From: an uncultured Fulvivirga sp.
GTDB taxonomy: Bacteria > Bacteroidota > Bacteroidia > Cytophagales > Cyclobacteriaceae
NCBI GenBank assembly: GCA_947500555.1
Contig: CANMSE010000003.1
Location: 1 to 64,000, forward strand
Direction of reading: 5' to 3'
Length of the DNA stretch: 64,000 nucleotides
In this document: positions 37,442 to 47,696 of the stretch, in pieces
Layout: every line of letters begins with the position of its first letter
Position numbering within the stretch: position 1 is the first letter of the stretch
Notes under the pieces: model-generated
The model's database searches: none
What the model was told of the DNA's origin: nothing
Seen by the model: only the letters and a program-made list of their open reading frames with translations
Made by a program: the position numbers and the translations under genes

Positions 37442-38623
37442 TCAATTTTGAAGATAGGTAATTCTACCAGTTTCGTCAATCATTAGCGGCACATCTGGAA
37501 AATCTTTTTTTGTCAAATCTCTGATTTTGCCAATTACTCTGTTTTGTTTGTCAATTTTTGGGCCACCAGACCCAAGCTGAATAATAGGGGTAAGCTGACC
37601 ATACAAAAATTCACCTTCTGAATTTGTAAATACTTTCAAAATAGGAGCAAGACCATTGTCGCCTCTTAAATTAAAACGGGCATAGGTACAGAAATTGCCT
37701 AGGCTGTAGGCTATTATTCTGTTTTTGTAAATGTCTAATGCTCTCGTTACATGCGGTCCATGACCAAAGATAATGTCAGCTCCAGAGTCTATCATTTTAT
37801 GAGCAAAGTCGTATACATTGCCTCGATTTTCCCCATAGAAATATTCATTCTTTCGTGTCACCCTTTGATATTTGCTCCCTTCAGCTCCACCATGAAATGA
37901 AATAATTACAATGTCACTAATAGAGTCTAGATGGGCGACTATTTTTTGAGCCGATGGGATATCATTTATGCTCATAGTACCAGTATTTGGCGAAAACGCA
38001 GCAAAACCGTACTTCATACCATCCATCATAAATGTTTCATAGGGTTTGCTCAGCAAACCTGCATGATGAATACCGAGCGAATCAAGAACACGCATAGTAT
38101 TTACTCGCCCAGGGTTGCCAAAATCACCAGCGTGATTGTTTGCGGTACTCATTACATCAAAACCGGCCTTTAACAAGTTCTGTGCAATTACTTCAGGAGA
38201 TCGAAAAATGTAGCATATCTCGGGGTTCTTACAATATTTAGCATCACCGCCATCATTTAGAATTACACCTTCCAAATTACCAAAAGTTACGTCAGCATCT
38301 TGTAAAATTGAATCCACTTCAGCAAGTAAATACTTACCATCATTTGGTGGAAGGTAATTATTATCAGGGTAATTTGTACCCATCATTATATCTCCTACAC
38401 CAATAATTGAAAGCGTATCTTTGAGTAAACGATGAACATTAATTTCAACAGAATCCTGAGTCTGTACAATAGTCACTACGGAATCTTGCCCCACTTTCGC
38501 ACTATCAATAATGGCGATATCAAGTTTTGATTGTTGGGTTTTAAGCGTTGACTTACAAGAACCAAATAATACTATAAGGACGCAGACCCAGATTGGGAGA
38601 GCGACTTTAGAATGTACGATCAT
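37442..38623 (-). CDS. CapA-like lipoprotein (PGA_cap metallophosphatase fold)
   Basis: This 393-residue protein has a lipoprotein-type signal (WVCVLIVLFGSC). Its metallophosphatase-like fold is marked by IIGVGDIMMGTN, FGNLEGVI, STANNHAGDFG, SFHGGAEG and FGHGPHVTRALDIYKNRIIAYSLGNF. Related CapA proteins act in poly-gamma-glutamate capsule synthesis, but many Bacteroidota members stand outside capsule loci, as here. It lies 7 nt after an M23 peptidase gene. Confidence 0.87.
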   Translation of the reverse strand: MIVHSKVALPIWVCVLIVLFGSCKSTLKTQQSKLDIAIIDSAKVGQDSVVTIVQTQDSVEINVHRLLKDTLSIIGVGDIMMGTNYPDNNYLPPNDGKYLLAEVDSILQDADVTFGNLEGVILNDGGDAKYCKNPEICYIFRSPEVIAQNLLKAGFDVMSTANNHAGDFGNPGRVNTMRVLDSLGIHHAGLLSKPYETFMMDGMKYGFAAFSPNTGTMSINDIPSAQKIVAHLDSISDIVIISFHGGAEGSKYQRVTRKNEYFYGENRGNVYDFAHKMIDSGADIIFGHGPHVTRALDIYKNRIIAYSLGNFCTYARFNLRGDNGLAPILKVFTNSEGEFLYGQLTPIIQLGSGGPKIDKQNRVIGKIRDLTKKDFPDVPLMIDETGRITYLQN

Positions 38624-38630
38624 TTTATAA

Positions 38631-39605
38631 CTAGTCTAAAGGAATAGTTGATTGCTTTGAGATCTCAATCAATTTTTCGTATTCTTCATTTCCGAGATCA
38701 CGCTGAAAAAAATTGATTGGGTTGATAGGCTTGTAGTTGTAAAGCACCTCATAGTGTAGGTGGGGAGCCTGAGAACGTCCGGTATTGCCTACATAGCCTA
38801 TAACCTGACCACGCTTCACACTTTCACCTCTATCTACTATATATTTAGTTAAGTGAGCGTATCTTGTTTGGTAGCCATACCCATGATTAATAAATAAAAC
38901 GTTACCATAAGTACTTGAGCGGTAGGATGCGGTAATAATTCCATCACCTGTGGCATAAACAGGGGTGCCAGAAGGAGCCGTGAAGTCAAGACCATCATGA
39001 TTGTTCCACCTTTTGAGAATAGGATGGAACCTCTTGCCAAATGTGGTATGCAATCTGGTCAGCTCCTTATTATTAATAGGCTGTATGGCTGGACGCGAAG
39101 CCCACATTTTCTCTTTCTCACTGAGCAAATCCGAGATTTGATCGTAAGACTTACTTTGGATGTATAATTTCTTTCTCAAATTATCTACATCCTGATAAGC
39201 TCCTATGATTAATTCAGGTTGCTCAAGTTCCTGCTCTGAGAGCTTGCCGTACTTATTATGACCTCCGACACCACCTTCTCTGATAGTAGAAGGAATAGCG
39301 TCTGTATCAAGAATCACCCTATAGATATTGTCATCTTTGAATTGTAATTCAGCTACATTATCATAAGCAGTGTTTAATTTCTCATTCAGTATTTTCCAAT
39401 CGAGTTTAAGTACACTATTCTGATCTTTGAGCTTTGATTCTTTAATTGGAGTGAAATTGACCCTGTAGACATATATAAGTCCAAATGCCATAAACAATGA
39501 GAGGGAGAGGAATCCAACTACATTTAAGAACATAGCACTTTTCGTCACCTTAATAGGCTCGTACTTGCATGTTTCAGTATTATAGTAGTATCTTATTTTG
39601 GCCAT
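38631..39605 (-). CDS. M23 family metallopeptidase (copy 1)
   Basis: The protein has 324 residues, with an N-terminal cytoplasmic tag (YYYNTETCKYEPIKVTK), one membrane span (AMFLNVVGFLSLSLFMAFGLIYVY), a coiled coil and a C-terminal LytM domain. The zinc motif is visible as RFHPILKRWNNHDGLDFTAP and HLHYEV. It should cut peptidoglycan cross-links or act as an amidase activator. It is a tandem paralogue of the next gene upstream, with 32 nt between them. Confidence 0.92.
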   Translation of the reverse strand: MAKIRYYYNTETCKYEPIKVTKSAMFLNVVGFLSLSLFMAFGLIYVYRVNFTPIKESKLKDQNSVLKLDWKILNEKLNTAYDNVAELQFKDDNIYRVILDTDAIPSTIREGGVGGHNKYGKLSEQELEQPELIIGAYQDVDNLRKKLYIQSKSYDQISDLLSEKEKMWASRPAIQPINNKELTRLHTTFGKRFHPILKRWNNHDGLDFTAPSGTPVYATGDGIITASYRSSTYGNVLFINHGYGYQTRYAHLTKYIVDRGESVKRGQVIGYVGNTGRSQAPHLHYEVLYNYKPINPINFFQRDLGNEEYEKLIEISKQSTIPLD

Positions 39606-39637
39606 TAATTACATGATTTTCGCGTTCCTATGTTTAT

Positions 39638-40624
39638 TTAATCAAAGGATTGGTTTTCGCGGCTGGTCAATTTGGTTAATTCTATATAGTCATGGTTATT
39701 CAAACCATTCATGATGAAATTTATGGGGTCAATTTTTTTATTGTCTTTAATGACTTCATAATGGACATGTGGAGCAGTAGAACCACCACTACTTCCAACT
39801 TTTCCAATAATTTGCCCTCTTGAAACGATATCCTCCTTTTTAACTTCTACAGAGTTTAAGTGGGCATACTTAGTGACGTATCCATGGCCATGATCGATTT
39901 CTATATAATTACCATACCCTGTCTCCAGGTAACTGTTAGTTTTAACATTTTTTATAGTACCATTACCTGTAGCAAAAACAGGCGTACCGCGAGGAGCTGC
40001 AAAATCAATGCCCTCATGCATTACCCTTGCCTTATGAAATGGGTTTATTCTATTGCCAAATCCAGACACTAAACGCGTATGTTCTGGGTTGTATATTGGT
40101 TGAATTGCCGGAATGGCTTTAAGTAAATCTTCCTTATCGCGAGCAATAGTCATAATTTCATCAAAAGATTGATTTACTATACTTGCTTTGCTTTTCAAGC
40201 GATCGATATGCAATTTGGTATTGATAACCAATTCATCGTCTTCAAGACCCTGCTCCATTATTTCTTTATAGCGGACCACTCCACCAGTACCAGCCTTAAG
40301 AACAGTAGGAGCTAAAGGTTCCGCTTCATAAATTTTTCTATAAATATTATTGTCTCGTTCGTTAAGCGCACTAATAACCTTATCAACTTCTGTCAATTCA
40401 GTTTCTAATACATTATAATGCTTTTGGAGTTCCTTATTTTCTTTTCTCAGCTTAGCTTCTTTAGGGGATTCAAAGTAAGCGTTATACACAAGTACTAGCG
40501 TCAGCGCCATAATTAATGCCACAGAAAGAAAACCCAAAAAGTTAAGGATCACATCAGATTTTGTGATCTTCGCCCTTTCGTAGCGACAGGTTTCCGTATC
40601 GTAGACATATTTTATACGCGCCAT
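39638..40624 (-). CDS. M23 family metallopeptidase (copy 2)
   Basis: The protein has 328 residues and the same plan as its neighbour: tag YVYDTETCRYERAKITK, one membrane span (VILNFLGFLSVALIMALTLVLVY), a coiled coil and a LytM domain with RINPFHKARVMHEGIDFAAP and HVHYEV. The motif residues for zinc binding are intact. It is the first gene of the minus-strand operon and divergent from alaS, an arrangement that recurs in Bacteroidota. Confidence 0.92.
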   Translation of the reverse strand: MARIKYVYDTETCRYERAKITKSDVILNFLGFLSVALIMALTLVLVYNAYFESPKEAKLRKENKELQKHYNVLETELTEVDKVISALNERDNNIYRKIYEAEPLAPTVLKAGTGGVVRYKEIMEQGLEDDELVINTKLHIDRLKSKASIVNQSFDEIMTIARDKEDLLKAIPAIQPIYNPEHTRLVSGFGNRINPFHKARVMHEGIDFAAPRGTPVFATGNGTIKNVKTNSYLETGYGNYIEIDHGHGYVTKYAHLNSVEVKKEDIVSRGQIIGKVGSSGGSTAPHVHYEVIKDNKKIDPINFIMNGLNNHDYIELTKLTSRENQSFD

Positions 40625-40784
40625 GTGAAATCTAAGCTAAAACTTCTATTTTTGTGCTTGTTGATTCTTAACAATAAAAAATTGCGCTGCTCAAACAAAA
40701 AATAAGCGTTTGATGAGTGCAATATATTCATTTTTCTTTGAAAAATTTGAATTGGTGCAAATTTATCATTTTTTTTTATAATCC

Positions 40785-43391
40785 ATGGATTCTAAGGCGG
40801 TTAGACAGAAGTTTCTCAACTTTTTCATTAATAAAAAACACCAGATTGTCGATTCTGCACCTCTGGTAAATAAAGATGATCCAACCCTCATGTTTACAAA
40901 TGCTGGTATGAACCAGTTTAAAGACTATTTCTTGGGTAATGAGGTACCTGAATATTCCAGAATTGCGGACACTCAGAAATGCCTTCGTGTTTCAGGAAAG
41001 CATAATGACCTGGAGGAAGTGGGTCTCGATACTTATCATCATACCATGTTCGAAATGTTGGGTAACTGGTCTTTTGGTGATTATTTCAAAAAAGAAGCTA
41101 TAGAGTGGGCTTGGGAATTACTTACAGAAGAATTCAAGCTTCCAAAGGAAAGACTTTATGTCACCGTTTTTGGCGGTGATAAGGGCGACAAATTGGAGGT
41201 TGATCAGGAGGCGTACGATTACTGGAAGTCCATATTAAGTGAAGATCGGATTTTATATGGCTCTAAAGCAGATAATTTTTGGGAAATGGGCGATACTGGT
41301 CCATGTGGTCCATGTTCTGAAATTCATATTGACCTGAGAACAGAAGATGAAATAAAGAATGTATCAGGGAAGGATCTAGTAAATAACGATCATCCACAGG
41401 TTGTTGAAGTCTGGAATTTAGTTTTCATGGAGTTTAATAGGATGTCATCCGGTCAATTGGTTAACCTGCCTGCTAAACATGTCGATACAGGTATGGGATT
41501 TGAAAGGCTGTGTATGGCTATTCAAAATAAAAAATCCAATTACGATACTGATGTATTCACTCCACTGATAAATTATTTGGCGGCTAAAGCTAAGGTGCAA
41601 TATGGCGAGAACGAACAGACTGATATAGCATTAAGAGTAATATCTGATCACGTAAGAGCCATAGCTTTTGCAATTGCCGATGGTCAGTTACCATCAAATA
41701 CCGGTGCTGGATATGTTATAAGACGAATATTGAGAAGAGCTGTTCGATATGGATTTACTTTTCTAAATTTCAAGTCGCCCATTATTCATGAGCTTGTTGA
41801 TATTCTTGATCAGCAAATGGGAGATGTTTTTGTTGAGCTCAGAGCTCAAAGGGAATTTATAATTAATGTCATTACTCAAGAAGAATCCACTTTCTTAAGT
41901 ACATTGGAAAAAGGATTGAAGAGATTAGACGTTATTAATAAGGAGATTGGTAAAGACAAAGTTATCTCGGGTTCAACAGCTTTTGAATTGTATGATACCT
42001 ACGGTTTTCCTTTTGACCTTACGTCATTAATTGCTCGTGAAAATGGACTATCAGTAGATGAGCAAGGCTTTAATATAGCAATGGATAAGCAGAAGCAACG
42101 ATCCAAGGCTGATGCGGTGAAGGAAACAGGTGATTGGACAGTATTAAAGAAAGTAAATAAAGTAGAGTTTGTTGGTTATGATGAAACTGAATCAACATCT
42201 TCTATTATCCAGTACAGAACGCTCAAGCAAAAAGGTAAAGAGATTTATCAAGTGGTGCTAGATAAAACACCATTCTATGCTGAAAGTGGAGGACAGGTGG
42301 GTGATAATGGGTACTTGGAGTCTGATCATGAGAGACTAAAGGTGCTTGACACTAAAAAAGAGAATGATTTAATTGTACATCTGGTGGAGAAATTGCCTTC
42401 AGATGTTGAAACAACTTTCTCAGCTAAAGTAAATGGAAATAAAAGATGGTTAACCATGTATAATCATAGTGCGACACATCTTTTGCATCATGCATTAAGA
42501 GAAGTTCTCGGAGCTCATGTAGAGCAAAAAGGGTCATTAGTAAATGAGAAAATACTTCGTTTTGACTTCTCACATTTTCAGAAAGTAAGTGAAGAAGAAA
42601 TTAGTAAAGTAGAATCTCTTGTCAATGAAATGATAAGAAAGAATTATACTCTTGAAGAGAAACGTGAACTACCTATAGATGAAGCAAAGGAAATGGGTGC
42701 CATGGCATTATTTGGTGAAAAATATGGTGATAAGGTACGTGTGATAAAGTTTGGAGAATCTGTTGAATTATGTGGAGGAACGCATGTGCCTGCGACTGGC
42801 AATATTGGTTATTTTAAAATAATATCTGAAGGGTCTGTTGCCGCAGGAGTAAGAAGAATAGAAGCTATAACAGCTGAAAAGTCTGATGAGTTTGTTAAAG
42901 AACAAGGTGAACTGCTTAATGAGGTAAAAACACTTCTGAAAAACCCTAAAGACTTAAAAGCATCTATTAACCAGTTACTAGATGAGAAAAACCAACTAGA
43001 AAAACAGGTTCAACAGTTACATGCTGGAAAAGCAAATGACTTGAAAAAGGAGCTATTAGAGGCTAAGGAGACAAACAATGGCATTACCAAAATTATAAGT
43101 AAGGTGAATTTACCATCCGCAGATGCTTTGAAACAATTATCCTTTGAGTTAAAGAATGAAGTTGATAATCTGTTCATGGTTTTAGCGGCTGACATTCAAG
43201 GTAAGCCTCAGATATCGGTAGTTGTTGGTGATGCATTGTTAAGTAAAGGGCTTAATGCTGGTAGCATAGTTCGGGATCTTGCCAAAGAAATACATGGTGG
43301 TGGTGGTGGCCAACCATTTTTTGCCACTGCTGGTGGAAAGGATATCAGCGGGTTGGATAGGGTTGTAGAGAAGGCATTGGAGTTGGTGTAG
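40785..43391 (+). CDS. alaS: Alanine--tRNA ligase
   Basis: The protein has 868 residues, normal for AlaRS. The catalytic part starts FLNFFINKKHQIVDSAPLVN, with NAGMNQFKDYF and GDTGPCGPCSEIH. The editing domain has the HSATHLLHHALR zinc motif and ELCGGTHV. The C-terminal DHHA1 domain ends with GGGGGQPFFATAGG. It charges tRNA-Ala and clears mischarged Ser/Gly. Its stop shares one base with the GTG start of gatB. Confidence 0.97.
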   Translation: MDSKAVRQKFLNFFINKKHQIVDSAPLVNKDDPTLMFTNAGMNQFKDYFLGNEVPEYSRIADTQKCLRVSGKHNDLEEVGLDTYHHTMFEMLGNWSFGDYFKKEAIEWAWELLTEEFKLPKERLYVTVFGGDKGDKLEVDQEAYDYWKSILSEDRILYGSKADNFWEMGDTGPCGPCSEIHIDLRTEDEIKNVSGKDLVNNDHPQVVEVWNLVFMEFNRMSSGQLVNLPAKHVDTGMGFERLCMAIQNKKSNYDTDVFTPLINYLAAKAKVQYGENEQTDIALRVISDHVRAIAFAIADGQLPSNTGAGYVIRRILRRAVRYGFTFLNFKSPIIHELVDILDQQMGDVFVELRAQREFIINVITQEESTFLSTLEKGLKRLDVINKEIGKDKVISGSTAFELYDTYGFPFDLTSLIARENGLSVDEQGFNIAMDKQKQRSKADAVKETGDWTVLKKVNKVEFVGYDETESTSSIIQYRTLKQKGKEIYQVVLDKTPFYAESGGQVGDNGYLESDHERLKVLDTKKENDLIVHLVEKLPSDVETTFSAKVNGNKRWLTMYNHSATHLLHHALREVLGAHVEQKGSLVNEKILRFDFSHFQKVSEEEISKVESLVNEMIRKNYTLEEKRELPIDEAKEMGAMALFGEKYGDKVRVIKFGESVELCGGTHVPATGNIGYFKIISEGSVAAGVRRIEAITAEKSDEFVKEQGELLNEVKTLLKNPKDLKASINQLLDEKNQLEKQVQQLHAGKANDLKKELLEAKETNNGITKIISKVNLPSADALKQLSFELKNEVDNLFMVLAADIQGKPQISVVVGDALLSKGLNAGSIVRDLAKEIHGGGGGQPFFATAGGKDISGLDRVVEKALELV

Positions 43392-44842
43392 TGAAAGAGG
43401 AAGTTAGAAATAAATACACGGTAGTTATAGGGCTTGAAGTTCATGCTCAATTGTTAACGAAATCTAAAATTTTTAATTCTGACTCTGCTGTATACGGGAG
43501 TCTTCCCAATACCAATTTAAGCCCAATTACCTTAGGGCATCCTGGTACCTTGCCTGTTCTTAATAAGAAAGCAGTAGAGTATGCAATAAAAATGGGGTTG
43601 GCGTGCAATTCTGAAATTGCAAGAGAAATGATATTTGATAGGAAAAATTATTTCTACCCAGATTTACCTAAAGGTTACCAAATTACCCAGGATAGAACAC
43701 CAGTCTGCGTAGGTGGTCATGTAACTATTGATTTGAACGAAAATGAAACCAGAAATATTCCGCTAAATAGAATTCACCTGGAAGAAGATGCTGGCAAATC
43801 TATTCATCTTGAAGAGGAGACAGATACTTTAGTGGATTTTAACAGATCTGGAGTTCCACTTATAGAAATTGTAACTGAACCAAAAATACGATCTTCTGCT
43901 GAAGCCGGTGCTTTTCTAAATGAAATCAGGCGTTTGGTGCGATACCTAGACATTTGTGACGGTAATATGGAAGAAGGCTCTTTGAGGTGTGATGCTAATA
44001 TTTCCATTATGCCGAAAGGAGATACGGAGCTTGGAAAAAAGGTAGAAGTCAAAAATATGAACTCCGTTCGTAACCTTCAGCGTGCAATCGATTTTGAAAT
44101 TAAGAGACAAATTGAGCTAGCTGAAAATGGAGAGGGTATTAATTCTGAGACAAGAAATTTTGATGCGGATTTGGGCATTACGACAGGTATGCGTACAAAA
44201 GAGGCATTGAATGATTATCGTTATTTCCCAGACCCTGATTTAAGTCCGGTTCATATATCAAAAGAATGGATCGAGAAGATACAGGAGTCAATGCCGAGTC
44301 TACCAAGAGAACTCAGAGAACGATATATTAATGAATTTGGATTACCCGAATACGATGCCAAAGTTCTCACTGATTCCAAAGAGATGACTTTGTATTTCGA
44401 AGACTTATGTTCGAAAACAAGTAATTATAAAGCTGCATCAAACTGGCTCATGGGGCCTGTAAAATCATATTTGAATGAATCTTCGATCGGTATAGATAAG
44501 TTTGAAATGACACCAAGTCGTCTGGCTGAAATTATTGCATTGGTCGATAAAAATCGAATTAGCTTTTCGGTTGCATCTCAGCGCTTATTTCCCAAGCTTT
44601 TGCAATCGGATAAGCCAGCCTTAAAACTGGCGCAGGAACTAAACCTTTTACATGATGAGAATGATGACACGCTGGAACATTTGATTGATGAGGTAATAAT
44701 TGGATTTCCTGATAAAGTTAAATCATATAAAGGAGGTCAAAAGGGGATATTGCGTATGTTTATGGGTGAGGTTATGAAACGCAGTAAGGGAAAGGCTGAC
44801 CCTAAGGTGGCTAATGAACTATTGATAAAGAAGCTGGGTTAA
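43391..44842 (+). CDS. gatB: Asp-tRNA(Asn)/Glu-tRNA(Gln) amidotransferase subunit B
   Basis: The protein has 483 residues and uses a GTG start that overlaps the alaS stop. GatB signatures are VVIGLEVHAQLLTKSKIF, LGHPGTLPVLNKKAVE, KNYFYPDLPKGYQITQ and DFNRSGVPLIEIVTEP. A helical tail domain ends in KGILRMFMGEVMKRSKGKADP (YqeY-like). With GatA and GatC, which are not in this window, it converts Glu-tRNA-Gln or Asp-tRNA-Asn. Confidence 0.96.
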   Translation: MKEEVRNKYTVVIGLEVHAQLLTKSKIFNSDSAVYGSLPNTNLSPITLGHPGTLPVLNKKAVEYAIKMGLACNSEIAREMIFDRKNYFYPDLPKGYQITQDRTPVCVGGHVTIDLNENETRNIPLNRIHLEEDAGKSIHLEEETDTLVDFNRSGVPLIEIVTEPKIRSSAEAGAFLNEIRRLVRYLDICDGNMEEGSLRCDANISIMPKGDTELGKKVEVKNMNSVRNLQRAIDFEIKRQIELAENGEGINSETRNFDADLGITTGMRTKEALNDYRYFPDPDLSPVHISKEWIEKIQESMPSLPRELRERYINEFGLPEYDAKVLTDSKEMTLYFEDLCSKTSNYKAASNWLMGPVKSYLNESSIGIDKFEMTPSRLAEIIALVDKNRISFSVASQRLFPKLLQSDKPALKLAQELNLLHDENDDTLEHLIDEVIIGFPDKVKSYKGGQKGILRMFMGEVMKRSKGKADPKVANELLIKKLG

Positions 44843-44852
44843 ACTCTATTGA

Positions 44853-46007
44853 ATGAAAATGATTAAAATGAAACTATTGAATTTGATAGCACTTGCGCTT
44901 GTTGGCTACAGCTGCACTTCAGGTAATGGAAATGGTAAAGACGACAATGTCCAAGGGATTAATATCTCTGGAGTCGTGGCTTACCCGCAAGCAGGAACGA
45001 TTACTTTAGAAAAGTATGTGGGCAATCAGCCACAACCTTACGATACCTTTGAACTAGATGAAAATTACTCTTTCAGCAAAAGAGTAAATGTACAAGAACC
45101 AGGCTATTACAGGTTCAATTTTTATGATGTTCAATTCGTAAATGCCATTTTAGATGATGATGATATAAATGTTAGAGTAGATGGTAATAATAGATCTGGA
45201 TTTTTTGAAATATCCGGGTCGTCAGATCATGATTTTATTGCTAAGGTACAAGAGATGAATGGCGCTTTTCAGGCTTCAGAAAAGGTACAGGAAATTAATA
45301 AAAAATATGCTCAGGCAAGAACTGAAGGCGATAGTGAACAGTTGGCTCAGATCACCGATGAGTATATGAAGTTGGATAATCAATTCAAGTTAGATATAGC
45401 GGCTATGGTTGATTCGGCCGGTGCATCTTTAGGAGTTATAGAAATTTTAAAATCGGGCCGCATCCTGGATAAGGATAAACACTTTGATCTTTTTGTGAAA
45501 ATTGCAGAAGAAGCCAAGGTAGAGTTGGCTAACTCAGAAATTGCTATGGATTTTGTTGAGAGTGTTGAGAACAGTAAGCTATTGGCCGTGGGACAGGTTG
45601 CACCAGAGATTTCTCTCCCTAACCCTGATGGTGAAGTTATACCATTATCTTCTTTGAGAGGTAAATATGTACTTGTTGATTTCTGGGCAAAATGGTGTGG
45701 GCCATGTAGACAAGAAAATCCCAACGTAGTCAAGATGTATAATAAGTATAATGACAAAGGCTTTGAAGTGTATGGAGTCTCTTTGGATCGAAGAAAAGAG
45801 GATTGGCTTCAAGCTATAGAACAAGATGGCTTGCATTGGACACAAGTCTCTGATTTAAAGTATTGGAATAGCGCTGCAGCTAGAACTTATAATATTTCAG
45901 CTATTCCTTTTGCCTTGTTATTGGACCCTGAAGGAAAAATTATCGGAAAAAATCTACGCGGCAGAGCGCTTGAACAGAAGCTGGAAGAAATCTTTGGAGA
46001 AAGTTGA
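44853..46007 (+). CDS. TlpA-like thioredoxin lipoprotein
   Basis: The 384-residue protein has a lipoprotein signal (LLNLIALALVGYSC). An N-terminal beta domain of the DUF4369 type (about 35-130) is followed by a helical linker (about 130-245) and a C-terminal AhpC/TSA-thioredoxin domain with the redox motif WAKWCGPCRQENP. It should act as a periplasmic thiol reductase. It lies 10 nt after gatB and shares one base with mscL. An ATG at 44868 gives a slightly shorter signal and is also possible. Confidence 0.9.
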   Translation: MKMIKMKLLNLIALALVGYSCTSGNGNGKDDNVQGINISGVVAYPQAGTITLEKYVGNQPQPYDTFELDENYSFSKRVNVQEPGYYRFNFYDVQFVNAILDDDDINVRVDGNNRSGFFEISGSSDHDFIAKVQEMNGAFQASEKVQEINKKYAQARTEGDSEQLAQITDEYMKLDNQFKLDIAAMVDSAGASLGVIEILKSGRILDKDKHFDLFVKIAEEAKVELANSEIAMDFVESVENSKLLAVGQVAPEISLPNPDGEVIPLSSLRGKYVLVDFWAKWCGPCRQENPNVVKMYNKYNDKGFEVYGVSLDRRKEDWLQAIEQDGLHWTQVSDLKYWNSAAARTYNISAIPFALLLDPEGKIIGKNLRGRALEQKLEEIFGES

Positions 46008-46426
46008 TGAAAGGCTTTTTTAAAGAGTTCAAAGAATTTGCGGTAAAGGGAAATGTCATAGACCTAGCGGTGGGTGTAGTTATTGGGTCCGCATTCAATA
46101 AGATAGTTTCCAGCTTAGTTAAAGACATAATAATGCCTCCGTTCGGATTACTTTGGGGTGATAAAACCTTGGGGAAATACAAATGGGTGTTGAAAGAAAA
46201 AGTTGTTGAAGGAGGGGCGGTAATTACAGATGAGGTAGCCATTGTGTATGGCCAATTCTTAGAGTCATGCCTCGATTTTTTAATTATTGCTTTCTCTATA
46301 TTCGTGATTATAAGGTTTATCAATTCACTGAAGAGAAAAGCGGAAGATGAAAGTGAAAAATCAGTCCCAACTCCAAGAGATATAGAACTGCTCTCTGAAA
46401 TACGTGATTTATTGAAGCAGAAGTAA
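46007..46426 (+). CDS. mscL: Large-conductance mechanosensitive channel
   Basis: The protein has 139 residues. MscL hallmarks are FKEFAVKGNVIDLAVGVVIGSAFNKIV at the first span and LDFLIIAFSIFVIIRFINSLKRK at the second, followed by a charged helix with LLSEIRDLLK. It opens under high membrane tension to release solutes. The ATG at 46007 shares its first base with the stop of the thioredoxin gene. The TTG one codon earlier is the only alternative. Confidence 0.95.
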   Translation: MKGFFKEFKEFAVKGNVIDLAVGVVIGSAFNKIVSSLVKDIIMPPFGLLWGDKTLGKYKWVLKEKVVEGGAVITDEVAIVYGQFLESCLDFLIIAFSIFVIIRFINSLKRKAEDESEKSVPTPRDIELLSEIRDLLKQK

Positions 46427-46436
46427 ATTGATGAGT

Positions 46437-47696
46437 CTAAGAATTAGATAATTTATTATGATCATTGTCTAGCTTAAAAGTTATGGGCAATATCAAGCGT
46501 TGTCTTACCGCTTTTCCGCCTTGCATTGGAATCGACCAGCTTATTCCTGCCTCAGCTACAGCTTTTCGAGCTGCTTCATCACATCCGGCACCAATACCCT
46601 TGACCACTTCAACATTAGAAAGTGAACCGTCTTTATTAACAATGAATCGTACATAGACCTTACCTTCTATGCCTGCTTTTCTTGCTTGAGCAGGATATTT
46701 GAGTTGTGAAGCAAGATGCTCAAAGTATGCTGTAAAACCCCCTTCTGGAGTGGCAGTTTTGTCTACAATATTAAGTACATCAGATTGATCGACAGAAGCA
46801 ATCTCATTCTTCAAAGCTTCATCATTGCAGCTTACAATGGTGGTAGTAAAAGTGATCATTAGAACCATAGTAATGGCCTTCCAGGTTGTTACATTTCTTT
46901 TCTTATTGTTCATCATCTTTATTCTTTTAAGTGTTGTGGATTTACTAAAATGGTGACCTAATGAAATATTCGCTTGACTAAGTGCCATTTTTGCTAAAAG
47001 AGCACTGTAGCCTGATTTATCAACGGTTTTGAGAACATTGTCATCAGCCAAATACTCATGAACCTCTCGAGTTTCTCTCCTTAAATACCAAACCATAGGG
47101 TTGAACCAGAACAATATTTTTATAATTTCCATCAGAATAATATCCAATGAATGCCTTTGCTTTATGTGAGTTAGCTCATGTTTGATAACTCGTTCTCTTT
47201 CCTGATCAGTAAGCTGATTGGTATTATCAAAAAACAATAGATTGAAAAAAGAAAATGTGGGTAATACTCCATTAGTATTTATAAGTAGGTAATTCTTCTT
47301 TTTTACTACTCTTGTAGACTTAGAAAAAGTGAACCATACCAATTGCATAAGTTGAAAAAGAAATATTTGTGTGATTATAAAGGCGATTGCCCAATAAACC
47401 CATTGTAAATAAAACAAGGAAGCCGAAATGGGAGAAGATGCTACTAAGTCAGATTGTAAGCTGATCACAAGCTCAGGCAAAATTCTGGTAGGTATTTCTG
47501 AAAATATTCCTAACCCAATAGACGGTGCCGTACCAAATTTTAATAGTGGGGCTGACAGAGATAAAAGACTAATTATTATTAAATAATACCTCCGAAATTT
47601 AAAATCAGTTTCATTACTAATGAAAAATAGGTAGAACAGCCCGAAACACAGTAAGCAGAGGTTTGATTCAACTAAATAATTGACATAGTTACTCAT
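46437..47696 (-). CDS. BlaR1/MecR1-type M56 peptidase with TonB C-terminal domain
   Basis: The protein has about 419 residues. Four membrane spans (near 10-28, 37-52, 98-125 and a later one around 275-295) frame a cytoplasmic zinc protease with HELTH (174-178 counted from a GTG one codon upstream) and EVHEYLADD as the third ligand region. The C-terminal 95 residues (FTAYFEHLASQLKYPAQARKAGIEGKVYVRFIV...) form a TonB-type domain, which replaces the beta-lactam sensor of BlaR1. Coupled to the BlaI-type repressor upstream, it should sense an envelope signal and lead to repressor cleavage. The ATG at 47696 shares one base with the blaI stop. Confidence 0.9.
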   Translation of the reverse strand: MSNYVNYLVESNLCLLCFGLFYLFFISNETDFKFRRYYLIIISLLSLSAPLLKFGTAPSIGLGIFSEIPTRILPELVISLQSDLVASSPISASLFYLQWVYWAIAFIITQIFLFQLMQLVWFTFSKSTRVVKKKNYLLINTNGVLPTFSFFNLLFFDNTNQLTDQERERVIKHELTHIKQRHSLDIILMEIIKILFWFNPMVWYLRRETREVHEYLADDNVLKTVDKSGYSALLAKMALSQANISLGHHFSKSTTLKRIKMMNNKKRNVTTWKAITMVLMITFTTTIVSCNDEALKNEIASVDQSDVLNIVDKTATPEGGFTAYFEHLASQLKYPAQARKAGIEGKVYVRFIVNKDGSLSNVEVVKGIGAGCDEAARKAVAEAGISWSIPMQGGKAVRQRLILPITFKLDNDHNKLSNS

